Notes: generated from the letters alone by a model not told the origin. A DNA stretch of 7,083 nt from Phycisphaeraceae bacterium (GCA_020850375.1 JADZET010000293.1:1-7083); one strand, 5' to 3'. Positions 1 through 6,264 are shown, counted from the stretch's first letter. Made by a program: numbers and translations.

Positions 1-378
1 CGCCCGCTCGACCCACAGGTCCTCGAAGAGGTGGTGGGCGTAGAAGCTCTCGGGGTCCACGGCGGTCAGGTGCGTCAGCAGCTCGGGTGAGATGTCGAAG
101 TTCGGGGCGATGTGCCGGCGGGCGATGGCCAGGAACCGCCGGAGATGTGCGGGCGACACGCCGTTGACTTGCTCGTCGAGCCGGCCCAGCGCCAGCGGCA
201 TCGGCACGACGGAGAACTTCCCCCGCACCCCGTGCTTCTCACAGAGTCTTGCGTAGGCGAGGGTGAAGCGGTTGGGCACGAGGAATCGATGCCCGGCGAG
301 CGGGGCGTGCCCGGTCATGAGGTTGATCGGGCTTCCGTCGTCGACCATCAGGCTCGCGAGCACGGTCCCGGACTTCAC
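1..378 (-). CDS. Partial protein, possible NodB/polysaccharide-deacetylase-like fold (N-terminal 126 residues)
   Basis: The frame is open from a GTG at 376-378 to the left edge, so the C-terminus is missing. The start is fixed by a perfect AGGAGG (386-391) 7 nt upstream. The protein begins MKSGTVLASLMVDDGSP, and an early Asp-Asp-Gly (residues 13-15) is followed by a hydrophobic strand around residues 53-59 (GKFSVVP) and later SPELLTH (about 97-103). This order (DD pair, KFSVV-type strand, a later His after a strand) recalls the metal-binding motifs of NodB-type deacetylases and related planctomycete proteins, but the canonical TFDDGP and HxxxH motifs are not exact. I therefore call the fold tentatively and assign no substrate. 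No signal peptide is visible. It lies 58 bp downstream of the TolC-family gene on the same strand with no terminator between them, so co-transcription is likely. That the reading frame is a real gene is much surer than its function. Confidence 0.72.
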   Translation of the reverse strand, partial: MKSGTVLASLMVDDGSPINLMTGHAPLAGHRFLVPNRFTLAYARLCEKHGVRGKFSVVPMPLALGRLDEQVNGVSPAHLRRFLAIARRHIAPNFDISPELLTHLTAVDPESFYAHHLFEDLWVERA

Positions 379-394
379 GGCAGAGCCTCCTGCC
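379..394 (-). promoter_or_regulatory. Shine-Dalgarno inside a small hairpin before the left-edge gene
   Basis: On the minus strand GGCAG and CTGCC form a 5-bp inverted repeat around a six-base loop. The ribosome-binding AGGAGG (386-391) lies mostly in the loop, with its first two bases in the stem, and the stem ends directly at the GTG start. It decides the start codon and could modestly tune translation of the second gene of this pair. A regulatory effect of the hairpin is inference. Confidence 0.5.
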
Positions 395-436
395 TTCGAC
401 GCGTCGGCGTGCCGCGGCCCGTGCGGGATCACGACG

Positions 437-2284
437 TCACTTGACGTCTTCGGCGTTCGGCACGTTGCGTTTGACGAGCTTGCTCTTGGCCTCGTCGTCG
501 TGGAAGGCGATGTTGTTGCGTTCGAGCAGGGTGCCGGTGGTGCGGTAGAAGGCCGCGATGGCCTGGTTGTAGGTGGCCAGGGCCTGGATCTCCTGGTTCT
601 CCGCGTCGGCCACGCGCTGCTGGGTGGCGAGCTTGAGGTCGAGCAGGAATTCGGGCGTCAGGGCGACGCCGGCGCGCTCCTGCTCCTCGATGGCGCGGAG
701 GCTGTCGGCCGCGGCCCGCCGGGCGGCGCGGGTGGCGCCGATCAGCTCGTAGGCCGTCAAGAGGTTCCGCAGCGACTCCTTGACCGCCACGATCGACTGC
801 TGCACCGTGCGCTGGTAGCCGATGACGGCCGCCCTGCGTTCGAGGCGGCGCTGCTCATAGCCCGCCTCGGCCCGACGGTTGCCGATGGGCATCTCGAACT
901 GGATGCTCGCGAGGTAGTCGATGTAGCGTCCGTCGTCGAGGACCTGGTAGCTCTGGTACACGCCGTCGGGCGACAGGCCGTTGTAGCGCAGGGCCAGGCT
1001 CAGGTCCAGTTGAGGCAACCGGGCGTTGTCCGCCACGCGCTGGCGGGTCGAGGCGTCCTCGATCGCCAGGAGGCTCTTGCGGACGTCCGGCCGGCGCTGC
1101 AGCGCGGTGGTCACGGCGTCGAGGAGGCTGAACGACAGCGGCAGGTCGGCCGGCATGTCCGTCGGCAGCAGGAGGGCCTCGCCCGACACCGGCAGCTCCG
1201 GCGAGTTGATGATCGCCTTGAGCCGATCCGACGCGATGCGGACCAGGTTGCGGGCCCGGATGACGTCCGCCCGGCGGAGCTCGACGAAGCTGTTGGCCTC
1301 GGTGATGCGGACGGGGCTGACGTCGAACTGCTCGCGCTTCTCGAGCCGGTCGCGGTCCTCGATCGTGCGCTCGAGCAGGCGGATCTGGATCAGGAGCTGC
1401 TGACGGGCCTGGACCAGGTCCCAGTAGCGCGTCTCGGCCTCGAGGGCGGTGTCCAGCAGCGTGTTGTGCTGGTCCTGCACGCTCGCCCGCTGGGTGTTGA
1501 CGGCCAGTTGGATCGGCGCGGTGGCAATGTCCCGGCCGAAGTTACGCAGGAGCGGCTGGGTGAGCCCCACCAGCACGCTCGTGCCGAAGGTCGGGTTCCA
1601 GTTGACCGACGGCGGGATCTGCAGGTTGTAGTTGAAGTCCGTCTGGGCCCGGATGACGCCGCCGGTGGTCAGGGGCTTGCGGATGCCGGTGCTCAGCGCC
1701 GCGCGGTCGGACCAGGCGTCACCGCTGGAGGTCACACCGAACAGGTTCGTCCGCGGCGCGCCGGGCGTGTCCAGGTGCGAGTAGTCGAAGTTGGAGAAGA
1801 ACACCGCGTCGAAGACGCCCTCGGCCTGCGTGACGAGCGTCATGCCCGCCGCCGGGGCAAGCTCGGCGATCTGCACGTCGTAGCTGTTCTTGACCGCCAG
1901 CTCGATGGCCTTCTGGAGCGTGATGGCCACGCGCGGGCCCTTCTCGTCACCGGTCAGGTCCTGCCCGAGCTGCAGGGCCAGGCCCGTGTAGGCCGTCGGG
2001 CCCGACATCTTGTCGAGCTCCTCGACACGCCCGGCCTTGGCCAGCTTCTGCTCGACATCGCTCGGCGGGCGGGAGAGCGTCACCGACGGCGTGCCGGCGA
2101 TCGGCTCGAGCTGCATGCGGTGCGTCGAGAGCAGCCGCTCACGCAACGCTTGCTCCTGCGACCGATGCAGCGGGCTGGTGCAGGCCGTCAGCACGCCCGC
2201 CGCGGCGACCGCCGCCAGCAGCACGACCCGCATCCCCCGTCCCCGGCCCAGGAAGCTCATGCCCACGCGATGGTTGGAATTCAT
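437..2284 (-). CDS. TolC-family outer membrane efflux lipoprotein
   Basis: Outer-membrane channel component of an efflux or type I secretion system, expected to form a trimeric barrel with a periplasmic alpha-helical tunnel. Residue numbers use the ATG at 2284 (615 aa). A hydrophobic signal segment (MRVVLLAAVAAAG) leads to a lipobox LTAC with Cys35, so the mature protein should be lipid-anchored, as in OprM/NodT-type members. Two outer-membrane-efflux (OEP) repeats follow, roughly 122-358 and 386-583, each with long Arg/Glu/Gln-rich amphipathic helices; LTQPLLRNFGRD at 241-252 is a motif common in this family. An in-frame ATG exists at 2320, but it overlaps the -35 box of the only good promoter, so it is unlikely to be used. 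ATGs at 2260 and 2233 would keep the lipobox and give a more usual leader, though neither has a strong Shine-Dalgarno. No membrane-fusion protein or RND/ABC pump is in the window, so the transported substrate cannot be guessed. The next gene (1-378) probably shares its transcript. Confidence 0.93.
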   Translation of the reverse strand: MNSNHRVGMSFLGRGRGMRVVLLAAVAAAGVLTACTSPLHRSQEQALRERLLSTHRMQLEPIAGTPSVTLSRPPSDVEQKLAKAGRVEELDKMSGPTAYTGLALQLGQDLTGDEKGPRVAITLQKAIELAVKNSYDVQIAELAPAAGMTLVTQAEGVFDAVFFSNFDYSHLDTPGAPRTNLFGVTSSGDAWSDRAALSTGIRKPLTTGGVIRAQTDFNYNLQIPPSVNWNPTFGTSVLVGLTQPLLRNFGRDIATAPIQLAVNTQRASVQDQHNTLLDTALEAETRYWDLVQARQQLLIQIRLLERTIEDRDRLEKREQFDVSPVRITEANSFVELRRADVIRARNLVRIASDRLKAIINSPELPVSGEALLLPTDMPADLPLSFSLLDAVTTALQRRPDVRKSLLAIEDASTRQRVADNARLPQLDLSLALRYNGLSPDGVYQSYQVLDDGRYIDYLASIQFEMPIGNRRAEAGYEQRRLERRAAVIGYQRTVQQSIVAVKESLRNLLTAYELIGATRAARRAAADSLRAIEEQERAGVALTPEFLLDLKLATQQRVADAENQEIQALATYNQAIAAFYRTTGTLLERNNIAFHDDEAKSKLVKRNVPNAEDVK

Positions 2285-2291
2285 GGGTGGG

Positions 2292-2320
2292 AATATAGGC
2301 TGACCCAGCCGGGGGGTCAA
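2292..2320 (-). promoter_or_regulatory. Sigma70-type promoter of the TolC-family gene
   Basis: Read on the minus strand, TTGACC (2315-2320) and TATATT (2292-2297) are separated by exactly 17 bp, a near-consensus housekeeping promoter. The predicted transcription start is near 2285, directly in front of the ATG at 2284, so the message would be leaderless there or have a 25-52 nt leader for the ATGs at 2260 or 2233. The spacer contains a 5-bp inverted repeat GGCTG-ACC-CAGCC (2298-2310), a possible repressor site. Confidence 0.75.
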
Positions 2321-2326
2321 AGCGGC

Positions 2327-2339
2327 CGTACGCTGTACG
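2327..2339. promoter_or_regulatory. Perfect inverted repeat upstream of the TolC-gene promoter
   Basis: CGTAC-GCT-GTACG is a perfect 5-bp inverted repeat with a 3-bp centre, lying 6 bp beyond the -35 box of the leftward promoter. Position and symmetry fit a small operator for a dimeric regulator, but the site is short and could be chance in GC-rich DNA. A run of eight C (2341-2348) follows. Confidence 0.3.
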
Positions 2340-2409
2340 ACCCCCCCCGGAAGTTTTCAGAAGGGCGTTAACACCCCGAGGGAATGAGGGTTCGGCAGGC
2401 CGGCGACAA

Positions 2410-2432
2410 TGGGTGATCCGCCCCATCACCCA
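2410..2432. promoter_or_regulatory. 23-bp dyad, candidate operator for the LeuC-like gene
   Basis: TGGGTGAT and ATCACCCA form a perfect 8-bp inverted repeat around a 7-bp centre. It ends where a -35 box would lie for the candidate -10 at 2452-2457, and no TTGACA-like hexamer is present there. This is the arrangement expected for an activator or repressor binding at the -35 position. It has no T-tract and so is not an intrinsic terminator. The regulator is unknown. Confidence 0.45.
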
Positions 2433-2451
2433 GCCCCCACGCCAACCTCGC

Positions 2452-2457
2452 TACAAT
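2452..2457 (+). promoter_or_regulatory. Candidate -10 element for the LeuC-like gene
   Basis: TACAAT matches the -10 consensus at five of six positions and lies 63 bp before the GTG start. There is no recognisable -35 hexamer at 16-18 bp; that position is taken by the right arm of the 2410-2432 dyad. The predicted 5' leader would be about 55 nt. Confidence 0.4.
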
Positions 2458-2508
2458 GTCCCGTCCGGCCCACCCGGGCTTGTCAGCTTCCGGGGGGCCA
2501 TCTTTTGT

Positions 2509-2513
2509 GGAGG
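2509..2513 (+). promoter_or_regulatory. Ribosome binding site fixing the GTG start at 2521
   Basis: GGAGG lies 7 nt before GTG 2521. An in-frame ATG at 2413 is upstream of the candidate promoter element, falls inside the dyad and has no Shine-Dalgarno, so it is rejected as the start. Confidence 0.8.
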
Positions 2514-2520
2514 TTTTGCC

Positions 2521-3924
2521 GTGGCCAGGATGACCCTGACCGAGAAGATCATGGCCCGCCACTCGGGTCGTCCGTCCGTGTCCCCCGGCGAGAACGTCTG
2601 GGTGGACGTGGACATCCTCATGACCCACGACGTCTGCGGCCCGGGCACGATCGGGATCTTCAAGGAAGAGTTCGGCCCGTCGGCCAAGGTCTGGGACAAG
2701 GACCGCGTGGTCATCATCCCCGACCACTACATCTTCACGGCCGAGGCCAAGTGCCACCGCAACATCCAGATCCTGCGCGACTTCGTCAAAGAGCAGGGCC
2801 TTCGCTATTACTACGACGCGGATTTCGTGCAGGGCTCGGGCATGCCCAGTCCTTACCGCGACCCGACCAAGACCAACTACAAGGGCGTCTGCCACAAGGC
2901 CCTGCCCGAGGAAGGCCACGTCCGCCCCGGCGAGATCCTGCTGGGCACCGACAGCCACACCTGCACGGCCGGCGCGTTCGGGCAATTCGCCACCGGCGTG
3001 GGCAACACCGACGCGGCCTTCACCCTCGGCACCGGCCGGACGTGGCTGAAGGTCCCGCCCACCATGAAGTTCACTTTCCGGGGGCAGATCCCGCCCTACC
3101 TGACGGCCAAGGACCTGATCCTGGCGGTCATCGGCCAGATCTCCGTCTCCGGCGCGACCTACAAGACCATGTACTTCGCCGGCGAGGGCATCGCGAGCCT
3201 GACGCTCGAGGACCGCATGACCCTGACCAACATGGCCATCGAGGCCGGCGGCAAGAACGGCGTCTGCGACGTGGACGAGAAGACCCTGGCCTACGTCCGC
3301 AAGCGCTCGACCCGGCCCGACTGGGAAGTCGTCAAGGACGACCCCGGCTGTTCGTACTGCTACGAGCACACCTGGGACCTGTCGACCATGGAACCCATGG
3401 TCGCCAAGCCCCACAGCCCGGACAACAAGGACACCGCCCGCAACTGCCGGGACGTCAGGCTCGACCGGGCCTACATCGGCTCGTGCACCGGCGGCAAGAT
3501 CACCGACATGATCTTCGCGGCGTCGATCCTGCACGGGAAGCAGGTCAAGATCCCCACCTACGTCGTGCCCGGCTCGACGGAGGTGCATGCCGACATGCTC
3601 AAGCTCAACCTCCAGGGCCAGGCCAAGCAGAACGGCCAGAAGAGCGTGTATGAGGTGCTGCAGGACGCCGGCTGCCAGATCGGCCCGTCCGGTTGCGCCG
3701 CGTGCCTGGGCGGCCCGATCGACACCTTCGGCCGGCTCAATGAGCCGATCGCCTGCATCAGCACGACCAACCGCAACTTCCCCGGCCGCATGGGCCACAA
3801 GGACGCGGGCGTGTACCTGGCCTCGCCGCTGACCGTCGCGGCCAGCGCGCTGACCGGCCGCGTCACCGACCCGCGCGATTATGTCACCGCCCCGATCGAG
3901 ACGGGCATGGCCGGCGTGATTTAA
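2521..3924 (+). CDS. leuC: 3-isopropylmalate dehydratase large subunit-like protein (aconitase superfamily)
   Basis: A 467-residue aconitase-superfamily hydro-lyase large subunit. LeuC with LeuD isomerises 2-isopropylmalate to 3-isopropylmalate in leucine synthesis; HacA-type homoaconitases are close relatives. Visible family features are VDVDILMTHDVCGPG (about residues 24-38), TDSHTCTAGAFG (from 143), IGSCTGGK with Cys322, and GCAACLGG with Cys392 and Cys395. The three cysteines are the expected ligands of a [4Fe-4S] cluster. The protein ends without the swivel domain, which in this family is the separate small subunit (LeuD). No LeuD gene is adjacent: a terminator and an unrelated gene follow. 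Odd points are the SCTGGK motif where most LeuC have SCTNGR, and an extra Cys277-x-x-Cys280 pair. The GTG start is supported by GGAGG 7 nt upstream. The family is certain; the exact substrate (isopropylmalate, homoaconitate or another 2-alkylmalate) is not. Confidence 0.93.
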   Translation: MARMTLTEKIMARHSGRPSVSPGENVWVDVDILMTHDVCGPGTIGIFKEEFGPSAKVWDKDRVVIIPDHYIFTAEAKCHRNIQILRDFVKEQGLRYYYDADFVQGSGMPSPYRDPTKTNYKGVCHKALPEEGHVRPGEILLGTDSHTCTAGAFGQFATGVGNTDAAFTLGTGRTWLKVPPTMKFTFRGQIPPYLTAKDLILAVIGQISVSGATYKTMYFAGEGIASLTLEDRMTLTNMAIEAGGKNGVCDVDEKTLAYVRKRSTRPDWEVVKDDPGCSYCYEHTWDLSTMEPMVAKPHSPDNKDTARNCRDVRLDRAYIGSCTGGKITDMIFAASILHGKQVKIPTYVVPGSTEVHADMLKLNLQGQAKQNGQKSVYEVLQDAGCQIGPSGCAACLGGPIDTFGRLNEPIACISTTNRNFPGRMGHKDAGVYLASPLTVAASALTGRVTDPRDYVTAPIETGMAGVI

Positions 3925-3956
3925 GTTCTACCCATCAAAGATATTACATGCGATAC

Positions 3957-3988
3957 AAGCCCGGGCTCAACGGTCCGGGCTTTTTCTT
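3957..3988 (+). terminator. Intrinsic terminator after the LeuC-like gene
   Basis: AAGCCCGG (3957-3964) pairs perfectly with CCGGGCTT (3975-3982) around a 10-nt loop that can add G.U/C-G/U.G pairs, followed by a T-tract TTTTTCTT (3981-3988). It begins 32 bp after the stop codon, so the LeuC-like gene is a single-gene transcription unit and the next gene needs its own promoter. Confidence 0.88.
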
Positions 3989-4019
3989 GAGATGGGCGAT
4001 ACGCACACGACTTGCACCC

Positions 4020-4031
4020 GCAATGCATTGC
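4020..4031. promoter_or_regulatory. 12-bp perfect palindrome upstream of the hydrolase fusion gene
   Basis: GCAATGCATTGC is its own reverse complement. It sits in the 89 bp between the upstream terminator and the start codon at 4078, where the gene's promoter must lie. A TTGCAC (4012-4017) touches it but has no convincing -10 at 16-18 bp. It may be an operator; this is inference. Confidence 0.35.
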
Positions 4032-4077
4032 CACGATCCTTCCAAAACCCAAGGCCCACTTAGGGAAGGAAGGTGAG

Positions 4078-6123
4078 ATGTCTCTGGACTGGACGCTCGA
4101 CGCCCCGGCTGATCATCAGCTCGATCCCCAGGCCCTCGAGGACCTGAAAAACAAGCTCGCCGAGCAGAACACCGCCTCGCTGCTGGTGATGAGGCAGGGG
4201 CGCGTCATGCTCGAGTGGTACGCCCCCGGAAGAACCGAGACGGCGCGTCACTACACCGCCTCCGCGGCCAAGGGACTTGTCGGCGGGTTGTCATTGCTGA
4301 TCGCGCTGGCTGACGGCGCGCTGGCGATTGACGAGCTCGCAGCCAAGTGGGTCCCGGCCTGGCGGGAGGATCCGCTCAAGTCCAGGATCACCGTCCGCCA
4401 GCTGGCCACGCACACCTCGGGGCTGGAGGACGCGAACCAGGACGGCGTCGAGCACAAGGACCTCCCGGGCTGGATGGGCGCTTTTTGGCGGCGCGAGCTG
4501 GACCCGTTCACGATCTCGCGCGATCAGGTCCCCGTGAAGTTCGAGCCCGGCACGGCTCGCCTCTACTCCAACCCCGGGATGGCGATGCTCTCGTACGTCG
4601 TGACGGCCAGCCTCCGTGCGCAGGGTCGTCACCCGGACATCCGTCAGGCCCTGGCCGAGCGCGTGATGGGGCCGGCCGGCGTGTCGGAGGGCGAATGGTC
4701 GATCGGCTACAACCAAACGTATGAGGTCGACGGCCTGCCGCTCGTGGCCAACTGGGGCGGCGGCGAGTACACCGCCCGGGCGATGGCGACGCTGGGTGAG
4801 TTCGTGCGGCGTCTGTGCGTGAAGGACGGCCAATCGCTCTTCCCGGTCGACATGATCAAGCTGATGGCCGGCCCGGCCGAGTCCAGGGAGCTGCTCGCCT
4901 CGCCGCCGCCGGAGCGCCAGCCGATCGCGGGCCTGGGCTGGTGGTGCAACGCCCGCGGCGCCTGGCCGACGCTGACGCGCAGGAGCTTCTGCGCCGCCGG
5001 GGCGGGACATCAACTGCTGCTGGTCGTGCCGGAGCTGGAGATGGTGGTGGTCCGCCAGGGCGGCAACCTCGGGACCACGCGCTGGGGTCAGAAGTATTGG
5101 GAGGCGGCGTACCACGAGCTTTTTGAGCCGCTGACGCGCGCGTTCCTGCCGCCGGCGCCGGCCAGCCCGGTGATCAAGACCATCGCCTGGGATCCGCCCG
5201 AGACGATCACCCGCCATGCCCACGACTCGGACATCTGGTCCAACACCTGGGCCGACGATGGCCACATCTACACCGCCTACGGCGACGGCCAGGGCTTCTA
5301 TGACCCGCCGGTCCCCGGCAAGCTGAGCATGGGCATCGCCCGCGTCGAGGGCGACCCGCCGAACCACAAGGGCGTCAACGTCCGGGCCGAGACGGCCGAG
5401 TTCAAGGGCAACGGCCCGGTCGGCCCCAAGCCCTGCGGCATGCTGATGATCCGGGGGGTGCTCTACATGCTCGTCCGCAACGACGACCGCAAGGGCTGCG
5501 CCACGCGCCTGGCCTGGTCGGCCGATCACGGCGCGACCTGGATGTGGGCCGACTGGCGATTCGACGAGTTCGGCGTGCCGACGTTCATCAACTTCGGCCG
5601 CGACTATGAGGGGGCGCGCGACCACTACGTCTACCTCATCGGCCACGACAACCCCAGCGCCTACCGCGAGGCCGACGGCTACGTCCTGTTCCGCGTGGAC
5701 CAGGACAAGCTGCGTCAGCGCGAGGCCTACGAGTTCTTCGCCGGCCTCGACGGCCAGGGCGCGCCGCGCTGGAGCCCGCGGATCGAGGACCGCCAACCCA
5801 TGCTGACCCACCGCGGCCGAAGCCGGCGGGTGGGCGTGAACTACGTCGCGGGCCTGAACCGCTACCTGATGTGGGCCCAGATCTCGCGCGCGGAGTGGGA
5901 GTCGGACACGCGCTTCGCCGCGGGCTTCGCCGTGTTCGACGCACCCGAGCCCTGGGGCCCGTGGACGACGGCCTACTACACCGAGCAGTGGGACGTCGGC
6001 CCGGGCGACACCGGCAGCTTCCCCGCCAAGTGGACCAGCGCCGACGGCAAGCGCTTGCACCTGGTCTTCTCGGGCAACGACTACTTCTCCGTCCGCGGGG
6101 CGAGGATCGTCACCCACGCCTAG
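4078..6123 (+). CDS. Serine beta-lactamase-like hydrolase fused to a beta-propeller-like (DUF4185-type) domain
   Basis: A 681-residue two-domain protein. Residues about 15-350 are a beta-lactamase/class C penicillin-binding-protein-like serine hydrolase: the SxxK nucleophile motif is Ser62-Ala-Ala-Lys65, the second motif is Tyr163-Ser-Asn165, and GAGHQ (308-312) before a VVPELEMVVVR strand takes the place of the third (KTG/HxG-type) motif. Known relatives are esterases, D-aminopeptidases and peptidases, so true beta-lactamase activity should not be assumed. Residues about 365-681 form a second domain rich in Trp/Gly/Asp, with an Asp-box S481-A-D-H-G-A-T-W488 typical of sialidase-like propellers and a NTWADDGHIYTAYGDG start resembling DUF4185-type proteins. 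No signal peptide or membrane segment is visible, unusual for this hydrolase class. The start ATG 4078 follows AAGGAAGGTGAG; an upstream in-frame TTG at 4012 lacks a ribosome site. It stands alone, between a terminator upstream and a promoter downstream. Confidence 0.88.
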   Translation: MSLDWTLDAPADHQLDPQALEDLKNKLAEQNTASLLVMRQGRVMLEWYAPGRTETARHYTASAAKGLVGGLSLLIALADGALAIDELAAKWVPAWREDPLKSRITVRQLATHTSGLEDANQDGVEHKDLPGWMGAFWRRELDPFTISRDQVPVKFEPGTARLYSNPGMAMLSYVVTASLRAQGRHPDIRQALAERVMGPAGVSEGEWSIGYNQTYEVDGLPLVANWGGGEYTARAMATLGEFVRRLCVKDGQSLFPVDMIKLMAGPAESRELLASPPPERQPIAGLGWWCNARGAWPTLTRRSFCAAGAGHQLLLVVPELEMVVVRQGGNLGTTRWGQKYWEAAYHELFEPLTRAFLPPAPASPVIKTIAWDPPETITRHAHDSDIWSNTWADDGHIYTAYGDGQGFYDPPVPGKLSMGIARVEGDPPNHKGVNVRAETAEFKGNGPVGPKPCGMLMIRGVLYMLVRNDDRKGCATRLAWSADHGATWMWADWRFDEFGVPTFINFGRDYEGARDHYVYLIGHDNPSAYREADGYVLFRVDQDKLRQREAYEFFAGLDGQGAPRWSPRIEDRQPMLTHRGRSRRVGVNYVAGLNRYLMWAQISRAEWESDTRFAAGFAVFDAPEPWGPWTTAYYTEQWDVGPGDTGSFPAKWTSADGKRLHLVFSGNDYFSVRGARIVTHA

Positions 6124-6210
6124 CCCTCAGCAGACGGCTCGCCCGGCGTACCCCGCGACGACGGCAGGGTCAGACCACAAACCGGTCTTCCTTCCACCAG
6201 ACGCCGCGCC

Positions 6211-6238
6211 TTGACATCTAATAATATCTTGATATATT
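6211..6238 (+). promoter_or_regulatory. Strong sigma70-type promoter of the rhodanese gene
   Basis: A perfect -35 TTGACA (6211-6216) and TATATT -10 (6233-6238) are 16 bp apart. The predicted start near 6245 gives a leader of about 20 nt carrying the GAGG (6255-6258) ribosome site 6 nt before the ATG. The promoter lies in an AT-rich island (about 6217-6264) that contrasts sharply with the surrounding DNA. Confidence 0.8.
6224..6235. promoter_or_regulatory. Inverted repeat in the rhodanese promoter spacer, candidate operator
   Basis: ATATC-TT-GATAT is a perfect 5-bp inverted repeat that fills the spacer and overlaps the first bases of the -10 box, a position that would block RNA polymerase if bound. 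AT-rich dyads over the promoter are known for ArsR-family sulfide/persulfide sensors (BigR/YgaV type) that control rhodanese genes. Linking this site to such a regulator is inference; no ArsR gene is in the window. Confidence 0.4.
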
Positions 6239-6264
6239 GATTTATCCACAGAAAGAGGCTTTTT

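Noticed and set aside
433..448. Two GACGTC palindromes at the stop end of the TolC-family gene
   Set aside because: They overlap the stop codon and codons for the Asp-Val residues; hexamer palindromes of this kind are expected by chance in GC-rich DNA, and no promoter is nearby.
263..2371. A 702-codon open frame on the plus strand covering the whole TolC-family gene
   Set aside because: It is the antisense shadow of a high-GC gene: low-complexity Arg/Gly/Val/Asp-rich translation, no domain, no ribosome site, while the opposite strand encodes a clear two-repeat OEP protein with a lipobox and promoter.
2413..2520. Upstream in-frame ATG extension of the LeuC-like protein
   Set aside because: It starts inside the 2410-2432 dyad and before the candidate -10, has no Shine-Dalgarno, and its residues do not look like LeuC; GTG 2521 has GGAGG at 7 nt.
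2368..3798. A 476-codon minus-strand open frame opposite the LeuC-like gene
   Set aside because: The translation is a repetitive Val/Gly/Ala/Asp/His string without family features; the plus strand carries the complete Fe-S motifs.
4012..4077. Upstream TTG start for the hydrolase fusion gene
   Set aside because: No ribosome site precedes it and it overlaps the palindrome; ATG 4078 follows a good purine-rich ribosome site. The extension does not create a signal peptide.
4291..6117. A 608-codon minus-strand open frame opposite the hydrolase fusion gene
   Set aside because: Same shadow pattern from GC-rich codons; no recognisable domain and no ribosome site, whereas the plus strand has SxxK, YxN and Asp-box motifs.
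6172..6188. AGACC/GGTCT inverted repeat after the hydrolase fusion gene as a terminator
   Set aside because: The stem is only 5 bp with no T-tract, too weak to call a terminator.
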